DNA of 64,000 nucleotides. Origin: Brachynemurus nebulosus. Its lineage: Eukaryota > Arthropoda > Insecta > Neuroptera > Myrmeleontidae. Below the pieces are notes generated by a model. The model was not told the origin of the DNA. It saw only the letters and a program-made list of their open reading frames with translations, and did no database searches. Position numbers and translations under genes: made by a program. Shown one piece after another: positions 31,547-42,524 of this stretch. Within the stretch, counting starts at the first letter, position 1. Every line of letters begins with the position of its first letter. Location: positions 434,001-498,000 of the forward strand of contig JAPWDM010000021.1 in NCBI GenBank assembly GCA_035578155.1, in the 5' to 3' direction.

Positions 31547-32572
31547 TGTGACGTTGCACTTTTTGTGCATATTACGGTCCGCCATTTTGTTTTATTCTCG
31601 AAATATTATTGGTTCTTAATTTGGAGGTGTGACCATTTTGGTGTGACGTCACTACCGCCTTTTTCCATATTTAATATTGAATAATCTAATCTTAATTATA
31701 TTTTAATATATTTTATAAGAAACGATATTTTCTTTTAATTAAATATTAAATTAACATAAATTCAATTATCTATGTATTCGACTGTACTCTAATATAACTA
31801 AATGTTAAAATATCGATTTCATTTCTGTAGATCATCAAATTCCAAGAAGTACATAATTGTTTGTTTATTTTAAGTACGCTTGTTTCATTTACAACACAAC
31901 AGGGTGGTTTTGTTGGAGTCATGTATCGATGGAAGATTTTACATAGTTCGATAGGATTCCATTTGTAATTATGTATTATGTATGTTTTTTATATATTTAT
32001 CGCATCCATATTGATTGCTTTTGTATTTTTTGTCTTTCTCTTAAGGACCACAGTTTGCTAGTCTATTCTGGAATTTTCTTTAGACATGATTATATATATG
32101 ACTGCAACACTCACCACAAGACACTCATAAAAAAGACACGCATAGAATCAGACGTGGTATGAGTCAAACGTATTCCGTGGGTCGAATCCCTTAAAACTTT
32201 AAAACTTTATAAATTTATTTTCGATATACGTAATTCGTAAATTACCGTTTTTATTTGATAAATATCGACGAATAACTTTTGTAAAAATAGTTATTTTTGA
32301 AATTAATAAAAATACGTTAAAATAAATCGTGTTTTATTTCGTAAACAACGCCGAAACACATAAGTAAGAGTGATTAAAATTAAGAAATATTCTACGGTGA
32401 CTCCTTCTGACAACTTAATCCAATAGGAGAGGAAGGATCTACGCCAATAAGGATTAGAAATCCAAAGGGCATCACAGGGACACAGAACAATAAAAGAAGC
32501 CGAACACCAACATTGGCATTTACAGGCGTGGATTACACCACAAAGTAACGCCCCAATAAAAGGCACCTAACA
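31547..32572 (+). repeat. 3' LTR, full length
   Basis: Starts TGTGACGTTG right after the polypurine tract and ends CACCTAACA. From 31588 on it matches the 5' LTR. The right flank GTGT has no partner at the left end. Confidence 0.85.
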
Positions 32573-32635
32573 GTGTATACGATCAATGGGCGATATAAAA
32601 ATTGTAATCCGCGCATAATTTGTACACTACATTTT

Positions 32636-32639
<4 letters not shown>

Positions 32640-32707
<68 letters not shown>

Positions 32708-32717
32708 TATATATATA
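32640..32717. repeat. (TA)n microsatellite
   Basis: About 78 bp of TA with a single phase slip near 32700, followed by AAATTTTT. Confidence 0.95.
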
Positions 32718-32814
32718 AATTTTTACTTGATACAGCTTCTAATTTAAAAGATCAGGAGCGCTCGCGTAATCTTTGCGTCGCCAATTTTAATTTTAATATA
32801 AATCTTCTCGAATT

Positions 32815-33048
32815 CGGTAGCTACGAGTAATTAGCGCCGCGAAATTTTTTTCTTTTTTGATGTTTTTAATTTTTTTCTTATTAATTACATAATGAAATCA
32901 AAAAAGAATTTCGCGCTTCGATGGGGCAATGTTAATTTTAATGCTAATTTATATTTCAAAATCTTTAAATAATATATATAACGTTAATTTATTATTGCTA
33001 AAAAATACAGCTAAGGCAATTTTAAATTCGGAAAGGGCATTATAACCC
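32815..33048 (+). repeat. Repeat family copy A (partial)
   Basis: Begins TAGCTACGAGTAATTAGCGC, holds the inverted pair CGCGAAATTTTTTTC / AATTTCGCGCTTCGATGGGG, and ends with ACAGCTAAGGCAATTTTAAA and TTCGGAAAGGGCAT. Shared with copies B, C and D. Confidence 0.7.
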
Positions 33049-33626
33049 TAGTATGATCAGTTTAAATATTAATTCAGTAACTATAAATTGTACTTAAATA
33101 AATACATATGGTGCATTCATAAAAGTATTTTCAAGAGATTTTTTATTAAAAAAAGTTCTGGTATTCAGAGTGATAAAATTTTAATGCAAATGCCGATAAA
33201 GTTTTAACGTAATTAGCCTGAAAGTAAATAAATAATAGAAATTTTCTACATATTTTTCAAGCAGGGACATGATTAGATGTAAAATTTTGAAAAAGATGTG
33301 GATTAGTAAAACTTATTAATAAATCAAGAGAAAAAAATATAGTAAACTGTACTTTTTTAAATTTATTTTTACCAATGTTGACGGTCATAGACGGTGTACA
33401 GCGTTAAGTGAAACTTAACAAACTTCACACAACGCTTTACTGCGTCGACAATTTCATGCAAAGTGTATTAGCTGAAATAATAGTGTATCAGTTGGGCGTT
33501 TCATCTTCGTAAAATCAAAAAATTATTTTATTTGTAGATATTTTTAAAACTTTTTCTGATTCTTTTTTAATAATTAATTATTTAAATTTTAAAGTGAATC
33601 TTATACTCATATTTTAAATTATTTTA
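33049..33626. other. AT-rich segment upstream of the two-exon candidate
   Basis: No open frame. It contains a ~110-bp match (33395-33505) to the core of the MITE at 11285-11395. The end, ATTTTAAATTATTTTAG at 33627, is a good splice acceptor. Confidence 0.45.
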
Positions 33627-33630
33627 GAAA

Positions 33631-34221
33631 ATGCAGTTGCGATGGAAGAGGAAGAAATTTCATGCGGTCAGCGGCAAGGGGAAGAAGTGGAAGTCCCGTC
33701 AACGGACAACAGTCAGGCGGGACCCAGTAGTGGCGGCGGTGGAGAAACCGAAACAACAGAAAAACAAAAAAAGGACAAACATAATGGTACCTATATCTTT
33801 AATCTAAATTAACTAAAAATGATATAATTTCATTAACAAATGAAACAAAATTAAACGTACAACCTTAAATTACTATAGTTATTTTAATTGCAAAAATGAA
33901 AAGGGGCAAAAAAATTTGTTAAAGATTTGTTACATTTGTTTAATCATATCATACGATTTTAAATTTATTTTTAGTTTTTTTTTAGTATGCAAGTTAATTT
34001 TTTCGGTGTATCTAATAGTATAGATATTATATATGCGGTGCATTTTTTTTTATTTTTAGGTAATGAAAAAAGGGAAAAAAAAAATACACAAAGGCCAAGG
34101 TCGCTCACAACGCCAAAGAAGCCACCGGGGAAGAGGAGGTTTCAGTAGGGGTAGAAGAAACACACAAATAAAAAACTTTTACATTACGGCGACTAAGGGG
34201 GGGGGGGAAATTTATTTATAA
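33631..34221 (+). CDS. Two-exon candidate gene, basic Arg/Gly-rich frame (105 aa)
   Basis: Exon 1 from ATG 33631 to 33786 (52 codons), intron 33787-34059 (GTACCT donor, pyrimidine-rich TTATTTTTAG acceptor), exon 2 34060-34221 with TAA at 34219. The join is in phase 0. The product is very basic: MQLRWKRKKF at the start, MKKGKKKIHKGQGRSQRQRS and HRGRGGFSRGRR in exon 2. A second frame uses the same splice and encodes a different protein from ATG 33642 to TAG 34146. The GC content is far above that of the flanks, and both frames stay open across the junction. I do not recognise either protein. An RNA- or DNA-binding role is suggested by composition only. It is bracketed by repeat copies A and B, so it may belong to a mobile or viral element. 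Confidence 0.4.
33642..34148 (+). CDS. Overlapping alternative frame of the two-exon candidate (acidic start)
   Basis: From ATG 33642 the frame gives MEEEEISCGQRQGEEVEVPS, then AGPSSGGGGETETTEKQKKD. With the same intron (phase 1) it continues as a Lys/Pro-rich tail, KKPPGKRRFQ, to TAG 34146-34148, about 77 residues. The acceptor at 33627 could also make exon 1 internal, with coding sequence entering from further upstream. Which of the two frames is real, or whether both are, cannot be settled here. Confidence 0.35.
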
Positions 34222-34420
34222 ATGTAATATAAATATAAAATTTTAGGTATGAAATAAAATAATAAAAATAAAAGTAAAATATTTTTTTTTATTTAATTCC
34301 AAATTAATTATATTATCTATAAAATCTATATTGACGACACAAAAATTACATGAGCGCCTCTGATTTTAGCGAATTTTTTTTAAATTGGAAACTATCAAAT
34401 AAAAATTTTTGTATACGTTT

Positions 34421-34822
34421 AATTAAGCTACGCGAATTTAGCGCCGCGAATTTTTTTTTGATGTTATTAATTTTTTTCCCTCTAATTATATAATTAAATA
34501 AAAAAAGAATTTCGCGCTTCAACGGGACAAATTTAAAAGTATTAGGGAAAAATAATTTGATGATTAAAAAACTTTTTTTATTGCTTTAATGCTAATTTAC
34601 ATGTCAAAATATTTAAATAATACATATAATAATAACTTCTTATTACAAAAACATACAGTTAAGTCAATTTTATATTCGGAAAGGGTATTTAAAGGGCAAT
34701 TTTTAAAACTATCACATGTTAATTTAGAAGTTGATTTAAAAAGTAAAAAAATTTTCACGGCGCGAACGTTGATAGAAATATGTATTACGATGCGTATGGC
34801 ATATCCATTTGAGAGCAACTAG
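34421..34822 (+). repeat. Repeat family copy B, with a 77-codon ORF
   Basis: Starts AATTAAGCTACGCGAATTTA. The ORF 34589-34822 reads MLIYMSKYLNNTYNNN, then ILYSERVFKGQFLKLSHVNL. The ILYSER..KGQFLKLSHVNLEVDL core is kept in copies C and D, with several differences at third codon positions (AAG/AAA, CAG/CAA, CAC/CAT), a hint of former coding constraint. No family recognised. Confidence 0.5.
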
Positions 34823-35157
34823 CAGAAGTAACTATCCAGAAAGACAATAAGTTCATTGTCCACTTGAGAGTACTTTCAATAACTTTCCGTCTCCGGAAAA
34901 ATGTCTGATAGCAGACTTTCCGTCAATACTCTCAAAACCGTGTCCACTTAGGCGACGGCTAATGCCAAATTGTAGATAACTGAAACATTTGCTTCATTTA
35001 TAGTCAAATTTATATTTTAAAAAAGAATCATTGTTTAAAAAAAATTCTGTTGATTTCTCAAATTATTCAGTTTACTTTCCTTTTCCGTTCTTATAATTTT
35101 TCTCAATTTATTGTGCATGTTAAAATACTTTTGTTATCACTTCATATTAAAATACTT
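34823..35157. other. Gene-free stretch
   Basis: At 34850-34940 there is an imperfect inverted pair around TTGTCCACTTGAGAG and CTCAAAACCGTGTCCACTT. Nothing else recognised. Confidence 0.3.
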
Positions 35158-35159
35158 TT

Positions 35160-35457
35160 GAGTCCCTATAATAAATAGAGTCATGAGTTCGTGACATGTC
35201 AACCATTTTCTGTTCAAAAATAATTATCACATGTTTGAGTAAATATTTTTGAGTACATAATTATTGTTAATATGTTATGAATTAATGAACAATTAAAAGG
35301 TTTTAATTTAATTATTTTTTCTAGGTTAAACAAAATAATTTTTGTTTATATTTATTTAATTTATTTCCAATATATTTTACGCAAACTTTGGATAGAAAAT
35401 GCCGGAACCAATCAGCGTTCAGCACACATGTCCCAACTCTATTTATTATAGGGACTC
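35160..35457. mobile_element. MITE, 298 bp
   Basis: GAGTCCCTATAATAAATAG at 35160 is exactly matched by its complement ending at 35457 (22-bp perfect terminal inverted repeat). No ORF. The target duplication is unclear because the flanks are T-rich and A-rich. Confidence 0.7.
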
Positions 35458-35574
35458 TAAAATTCTTTGTCCAGTTATTCCATCTATCGAAATAAAGTAA
35501 AACTTCTAAAAACTACCAATTACACTTTTAACTCTTTCCAGTCTTTTTTTTTTTTTTTTTTTGATATTTTGATG

Positions 35575-36178
35575 AAAAAAAAAACCTTCTTTATTGTTTT
35601 AATGCTAATTTATGTCAAAATATTTAAATAATATATATAATGATAACTTATTACCTATTGCTAAAAGATACAGCTAAGGCAATTTTATATTCGGAAAGGA
35701 CATTTAAAGGGCAGTTTTTAAAGCTATCACACGTTAATTTAGAAGTTGATTTAAAAAAGAAAAAGAAAATTTTCGAGGAGCTAACGTCGCGTAGCTATTT
35801 AATTAAGCTACGCGAAATTAACGCCACGAAATTTTTTTTCTTTTTTGATGTTATTAATTTTCTTCTCTCTAATTAGATAATTACATCAAAAAATAATTTC
35901 GGGCTTCGATGGGGCAAAATTAAAAGTATTAGGAAAAATATTTTGATGATTAAAAAATTTTTTTTTATTGTTTTAATGCTAATTTAAATGTCAATATGTT
36001 GATTAAAAAATTTTTTTTATTGTTTTAATGCTAATTTATATGTCAAAATGTTTAAATAATATATATAATATAATGACAACTTATTATTGTTAAAAGATAC
36101 AGCTAAGGCAATTTTATATTCGGAAAGGGCATCTAAAGAACAATTTTTAAAACTATCACACGTTAATTTAGAAGTGTC
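35575..36178 (+). repeat. Repeat family copies C and D in tandem
   Basis: C (about 35585-35790) and D (about 35790-36178) follow each other head to tail. D starts with the same AATTAAGCTACGCGAAATTA as copy B and contains a further ~53-bp internal duplication (GATTAAAAAATTTTTTTTAT-type, 35946-36050). The 78-codon frame in C (35640-35876) has AILYSERTFKGQFLKLSHVN. Confidence 0.65.
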
Positions 36179-36515
36179 AATCTACTAACTATATAGCAGT
36201 ATGTGTTGTCATTAAAGATTTCGTATTATTTCTGGTTTAAACTTCTTGAATAAAATTTCACCAGAGCGCACCACTCGATCTAGTGAACAACCATTTTCCC
36301 TCAATCATTCGTGTAAAATAAATTGGAAATAAATATTTTAAAAAAATCATTTAATTTAACTTAAAAAAAATAATTAAATTAACACTTTTTAATAGTTCAT
36401 TCACTCATAACTTTATAACAATAATTATACTAAACATATTTATTCAAATATGTGACAATTTTACCATTTTTTCTGAAAAATGGTTGCCTTGTCATCTGTC
36501 TAGAATTTCCTAAAT
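36179..36515. other. AT-rich stretch, nothing recognised
   Basis: About 340 bp without gene or repeat that I can support. Confidence 0.3.
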
Positions 36516-37890
36516 GTATATGTTGCAGCGATATTGTCAAAACCGTTTTATTATAATAATTCTAGTCAAATCATAAAAAAAACGAATTATTGTCAATTCA
36601 TTGTTTCTTGCATCTAGCAACTTTCAGTCTTACAAGGGGAGTATCAAACTTGGGAATCACAGATTCCGTTGATTTTTATATATGTTGTAGAGTCGTCTCC
36701 CCTCAATAACTAGGTAAAATGGTAAGACGCACTTCGCTTTTATTTTCGAGAAAAATGAATTTAAAGTTCAAGTCCACTCGACTCATTTTTTTCCAAAGAA
36801 CGGTGTCCCGATTTGGGCCATGTGTGTCCATTAATGAATCTCATACTATCGGATAGGGGCTTACGAGTACATTCACGAAAAGATAGTTTCATTGTTATTC
36901 AAAGTGGGCGTATGTTTATAGGCAACCCAACATTGATGATCAAATTGACATTTACATCTGTGAAGATTTTTCATCAGTACTATCAAATCTTATAAATATG
37001 TCTCCCATTTCTATTGATGGAGGTTTTATTGGCTGTGTCAGATGCCTTGCATATCCTAAATACCAAATAACAGTTGAAATAGACGGAGGGTAATGTAGAC
37101 CTAAGTACGTAGATCTGATGTCAGTCTGACAACAGGACTGGTTACTAGGGTTAACATATTTCCAGAGACTTGGCCGGTCAAAATTTAAACTTTGACCGTT
37201 ACCACCGTCACCACGAGGACACAGAGAGAATTACAGTGCCCTATAATTTTTCACAGAAAATTTATAGGCGATATTTTCACAAATGAAATGAATCTCTGCC
37301 ACCCTAATATAATGCAGTTGACTTTTGTGCTAACAAGGTATCCCCACCAAATACGCTCATAAAAATGATATATTCTATCGATATAGGCGATGCACTATCT
37401 AATTATATATAAGTTACTTCGGGACGCGCATGGCCCAAAACCCGTACTATCCGGGACACGGTTCTTTATTTTTATTAAATATTTTGTTATTTTAATCAAT
37501 AAATAATTCACCATTTAAATTATTTATTGATTAAAATAACAAAATATTTAATAAAAATAAATTTGGAAAAAAATGAGTCGAGTGGACTTGAACTTTAAAT
37601 TCATTTTTCTCGAAAATAAAAGCGAAGTGCGTCTTACAATTTTACCTAGTTGTTGAGGGGAGACGACTCTACAACATATATAAAAATCAACGGAATCTGT
37701 GATTCCCAAGTTTGATACTCCCCTTGTTAGTATAATTTCGTTAGACACATTTAGAAAAATTGTTAAGTATACTTAATGCTTTTTCACAATATAACTAAAT
37801 CAGCATACAGGAAAATATTGTAAAAATAAACATTATATGGATACGAAACTAATAATGTCAAAACTACTGAACCAATTTCAATCTTTGATA
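36516..37890. mobile_element. Remnant of the 56-59 kb repeat family split by a foldback
   Basis: 36518-36620 (GTTGCAGCGATATTGTCAAA...) and 37729-37890 (TATAATTTCGTTAGACACAT...) match successive parts of 55987-56260. Between them lies a foldback with arms 36629-36800 and 37560-37735 (TACAAGGGGAGTATCAAACT inward), continuing in a weaker inverted pair (GGTGTCCCGATTTGGGCCAT against 37418-37466). The foldback was therefore inserted into an older copy. Confidence 0.65.
37465..37561. repeat. Perfect 44-bp inverted repeat with 9-nt loop
   Basis: 37465-37508 is exactly complementary to 37518-37561; the loop is CACCATTTA. It sits inside the right arm of the 36.6-37.7 kb foldback and is absent from the left arm, so it is a later insertion or a local palindromic duplication. 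Confidence 0.95.
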
Positions 37891-38234
37891 TATAGGGCCG
37901 GATTTGTACATGTAGTTCATCACTTGTAAGCACATGTGTATATAAAAGCGTAAACTAGTATATAATATGTACGCATATGTATGCACAAATGCGTTTGTTT
38001 ATGTATGGATATAGCCAAGTGTGTATATGTACAGAGATGCATGCATATGCGTGGACTTGCACAAGGAAAAGTAATTAAGTGTATTTCATTAAAAGTTATT
38101 GAACCGCCACTGACTACCTGCTGGTGAGGATTACCATAAGCTGTTAACATCTCCCCTCCAATCACTTCCCCTCAAGTGGCTACTAACGGACCCGCTACTA
38201 ACGGAACCCTAAATATATACATATTGTGTCGAAT

Positions 38235-38310
38235 ATGTATTTAGAATGTACATATAACTTCACACTTTATATATGTACTTAGAATGTACATATAACTTCA
38301 CACTTTATAT
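38235..38310. repeat. 38-bp tandem duplication
   Basis: Two copies, 38235-38272 and 38273-38310, of ATGTAYTTAGAATGTACATA continuing through ACTTCACACTTTATAT, with one difference. Confidence 0.9.
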
Positions 38311-38330
38311 AAGAAAAAATAACAGTCTAA

Positions 38331-40129
38331 GGGCCGGTATTATAAAACTAAAATAAATCGGTAGATAACTATCCCTAGGTTAAATTTATTTGATGAATAA
38401 AAGTTAACTGGGTATTATAAAATATTCTACCAACTAAAATAGTTATCCATTGATAAATATTTTAGTTGACCAGATAACCTTAGCAACATTATAGTAGTGA
38501 TGGGAAATAATCAAATGATTTCTATAATCGATTATTATTACTTCGATGATTTCAATAATCGAATGACTATTTGATTATTAAAATCATTATTTTCCATTAA
38601 TTTGATTATTAAAATCATTCATACTGTAGCTTCAGATAGTTTGTAAAATAAATCGAATGATTATATTATACTATTTCGAGATATTTTAAAAATTGAATGA
38701 TCGATTATTTTTAAATTAATTATGCCCAACGCTACTCTGTAGCTAGAGTAGATTCTGTATATATATGTCAAAAATGTGTCAAACATCAATTTTATAGTTG
38801 GATTCTAATTTAAAATTGCAGGTTAAATTTGAGTATGGAAAAAATTAGAAAATTTTAAAAGCAAGATTTATTACATAGGTATTGTAAAATATTAAAATAT
38901 TAATGAAAACAAAAAATACATATAATCCACCAACTTCGAGAAGAAAATTGACTGGCCATAAAAATTTAAAAATTATGATTGGCTATTAATAATAAAGGAC
39001 AACGAATATGGCAAATCAGATAAATTCATCTTTATCTAGCTGACCTAATTTCCAAAGTAGGATTTACATACAAAAAAAATCGTGCAGAAATGAAATACAT
39101 TCAAAAACTGATGCTTAAAGTTTTTAAAGCAAATTTTTGGAGAATAATAAGAAATAATTAATAAAATAAATTTTTACACATACATACAATTTGTACAATA
39201 TATTTGACACTTATGTGGCATAAATTAAAATTTACAAACACAAAAAAGGAACAAAAATTGATTTATTGGAATTAAATATACATTTTTTTTTCTATATTTG
39301 GTTAAATATTTACATTTAAATTAAAAAATGTAGCTTAAAGGTAAGTAAAATTATAACAGAATAAATAGCACATTTAAATCGAAATATATTTTAATATAAA
39401 CTGAAAAATCAAAATACAAAATCGTAGCAAACAGTTACCGTAGTGACTGTAATTTTAGAGCAGTTAAGAACAATGTAATGCCTGACAACACATACCCCAT
39501 TTTATTTTTGCTAATCGATCACATGATCATATCGAAAACCACAATATAAAGAAAAAAAAATACATCCAACATCCATTCATACCAACAACTAAATTTTATT
39601 ATTAGGTTTATTACTTATATAAATTATCTGCATATTACAATTATTTCACCTATACTGAAATTTGATATAAGTTTCGTGTTCGAGTTTACGTATTCAGTTT
39701 TATGAAAAAAAAATATGGGAAAGCACAAAATTATGATTTTGTACATACTTTTTTTTATCTTACTTACATGTACTCACGTAGGAACTTTAAAAACGATATT
39801 TAACTATATTCACTAAATATTTTGTTCTAGTGTAAAACTGACTTGTAAAATTTTATTGCCCTTATTGTCAACTCAGATTTGCTATATTGTATAATACTTA
39901 TAAATTATATTTATTTCGCTAGAATGTTGCCTAGTAATAAAGCGAATAGGGCAGACATATTGGAAATTAATCTCTCAGATAAAATTTATCCGCTTGATTT
40001 TCTAAGGATAATTTATACGACAGATTTAACTAACAGATAAATTTATCTTTCGTTTATAATACTCAAATCTATAGAATAAACTGATTTATCCCAGAGATAA
40101 ATTTATTCTATCATTTATAATACCGGCCC
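38331..40129. mobile_element. PIF/Harbinger-like non-autonomous element, 1.8 kb
   Basis: GGGCCGGTATTATAAA at 38331 faces TTTATAATACCGGCCC ending at 40129. Both are flanked by TAA (38328-38330 and 40130-40132), the 3-bp target type of PIF/Harbinger. Subterminal regions are rich in GATAAATTTATC-type words on both sides. At 38510-38640 there are repeated AATCATT/AATAATCGA words. No transposase frame is seen. Confidence 0.75.
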
Positions 40130-40416
40130 TAAGAAAGATAGTTTTTCTCGGAAACTAGTTGACATAGAAAAAAAGTTTAAAGACCTTTTTTATGTAATTT
40201 TTTCTCTTCTTTTAAATGGTGTAAAAAAATTTGGCAAAAATTTTTGAATTAGTGGAAATTTTGGCAAAAAACTAATTTTTTGCAAGAACAAAAACCATGT
40301 TCCTGGCATCCGACGTGTCTGGCTGAAGAACTCATCCAAGATTTTTGGATTTCCAACGTTGTCACCAAATTTCGTAAAGCTAGCGGTTTTTCCTGAAGAG
40401 CTATCGTGCTGATACA

Positions 40417-40440
40417 TATATACATACATACATACATACG

Positions 40441-40520
<80 letters not shown>
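40417..40520. repeat. (TACA)n-(TA)n compound microsatellite
   Basis: About 35 bp of TACA units, then about 70 bp of TA, directly followed by the dispersed repeat copy at 40521. Confidence 0.95.
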
Positions 40521-40525
<5 letters not shown>

Positions 40526-40655
40526 TTTAGTGAATATTATTTTTGGGTTCTAGGGGCCTCAAAACAAATTTCTGCCATAGTGCCGGGCTCAAGTCGCGTC
40601 ATGAGAGTGGCTGTAATAGCTGAATTTCCAGAATTCTTTCTGGAAATTCGCTAAA
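40521..40655 (+). repeat. Dispersed repeat adjoining a TA tract, copy 2
   Basis: AAATTTTAGTGAATATTATT, GGCCTCAAAACAAATTTCTG, GGCTCAAGTCGCGTCATGA, TGGAAATTCGCT. Same order as 21397-21525. Confidence 0.7.
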
Positions 40656-40788
40656 ATGTATAGGCTTCCTGTTTATGAATAGGATGTATACCCCGTTTCA
40701 AATAAAATTGATCATGAGTCATCGTTAAAAAATTTAATAACTTATATTTAATACAAATTAGTCTTCTATTCTTTTTTAAAAACAGCTA

Positions 40789-41368
40789 AATCCAAACTGG
40801 TACGAAGGTGTATGCATCGGTACACTTAGCACGAATAACGCCTTGGAAGCCACAAACCGAATTTTAAAAGTATATATTTTAAAAGACGAGTATACATTAA
40901 GTTATACGATCATTTTCTAAAAGGTATACTAATGGAAGTCTGAAGTTTGCAGAGGAAGTTACGTTTGATTTGAAATTGTGGACCAGTGCGTATGAGTGGG
41001 CGCGACAAAATAAGAAAGTACAGTTGAAGTCGAGCGAAAATGGTAGAGAATATTTTATTCTAAGTGGCGACAATGTAGAAATTCACCCTGATAACTTGAC
41101 GTATACAACTGTCGATGATTTCGACGAATATATGAAAAAGAAAATGTCCTTTTATAAGCTATATTTACCGAAGGAAGTTAACGATTGGAAGAAAGGACAC
41201 TGTACTTGTGCTTCATTTTTAAAAAAATATATTTTTAAGCATATTCTAGGGGTAACTATAAGATTTAAATATACAATTCCACCAGTTGAAGCGAAAAATT
41301 TACAAACTGGTGAAAAAAGGAAACGTGGCCGCCCATCCAAAGCGAAGAAAGCTTTAATTATACAATAA
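40789..41368 (+). pseudogene. MULE transposase, C-terminal part with damaged SWIM finger
   Basis: 40789-40880 gives NWYEGVCIGTLSTNNALEAT, the end of the MULE transposase domain. After a frameshift, 40970-41368 gives the tail with a SWIM-type finger: CTC at about residues 79-81, then KKYIFKHILGV. The canonical CxC...CxH has Cys before KH; here that position is Phe, so zinc binding is probably lost. The end KRKRGRPSKAKKAL is the basic tail typical of insect and nematode MULE proteins. The N-terminal and catalytic regions are absent. Confidence 0.75.
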
Positions 41369-41379
41369 TATTTTTGTTT

Positions 41380-42520
41380 TTGTAATTTTATTAAGCCAAG
41401 TTTGAGTTTATACATTGTAGTTTTTGAATAAATATTAAATTTATATAAAAAACGAATTATTTTATTTATATTTTCTGTCTTTTCATTGGTCGTCAAAAAA
41501 AATTCCCCAAAAAAGCCTAAAAAAAAGGCCATCACACGGTAGAACGCCCTTAAGACATTCCGATAATTTTTCTGAGACCTTGGAGTAGGTCCATATTGTA
41601 ATTTTATCTAAAAAAAATTCAGACCAATATACGACATCCATATTTTATTCCTATGCATATACATATAAAGAGATTAAATTAAATTTTAAAAAAAGTCATT
41701 CTTGATTATGTGAAATATTTCTAAAAAGGTAACATACAAATAAAATATCCCTTTGTGTAATCATTGTAGTAAATAATGCACAAAACATAAAATTCTATTG
41801 CTCAAAATGGTAAATAATAATTGTCTTAATAGAATGTTCAAAATGTAAAATATTATTGCACAACTAGTGATTTTATTGCTTGAAATATAGGGTAAATATA
41901 ATGCACAAAAATATAAAATTCTATTGCACACAGTATTAATTCTATTGCTCAAAGTGTATAAAATAATACGCGCTTAAATGATAGCCTTTAAGTTTTTATT
42001 TTCATTTTATTTATAGGGCATTATTAATTAATTTTAGTGAACAAAAATGAACATTTTTTTCAATTTCTTTTTTTTCTTGACCCACATTATGCACCATAAT
42101 ATTAACTTTCACCTCCATTTTAGACCTGAAATGACTTTTATGAAGCAAATGTATGTTCAGCGAATAAAATTCTTTAATAAAAAAGAGTTTTCATTTTTTA
42201 ATGATCACTGAAGGGGTTAACACATTAGATAAAATACAGTCCATTGAAACAGATTATCAAAATAACGCAATTTATTTATAACCGTTCTGAATAGTTGTTC
42301 GATAACTACTGAAGAAATTTCAAGCACAGGCAATTCTTGCTGTATAAAAGTTATTAATCAGTTGTTAATATAATCATCATTCCAGTAGAAAAAAAAATAG
42401 CAAAATAGATTTGGCTACAAAAATATGTAAAAAATTCAATAAAAAGTACAAAAAACAATGTCATGAATGAGCCATCGATGTCCCAATTCGAAAATGATAC
42501 GACTGATAGAAATGTAGCAG
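41380..42520. other. Gene-free stretch with a local short-repeat block
   Basis: 41770-41965 holds several copies of ATAAAATTCTATTGCWCA and TAATGCACAAAA words in both orientations. The rest shows nothing that I can support. Confidence 0.4.
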
Positions 42521-42524
42521 AATA

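Larger units (their letters stand above)
22798..32572 (+). mobile_element. Ty3/gypsy LTR retrotransposon, 9.8 kb, with a hAT inside gag
   Basis: Long direct repeats (22798-23774 and 31588-32572), a primer-site-like TGGCATCGCCG after the 5' LTR, gag, an intact pol in the order protease-RT-RNase H-integrase (Ty3/gypsy order), and a polypurine tract before the 3' LTR. The LTRs differ at only a handful of positions by eye, so insertion is recent. There is no matching target duplication: ATTT on the left, GTGT on the right. The left LTR lacks about the first 41 bp seen at 31547-31587. Without the 1626-bp hAT the element would be about 8.1 kb. Confidence 0.9.
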
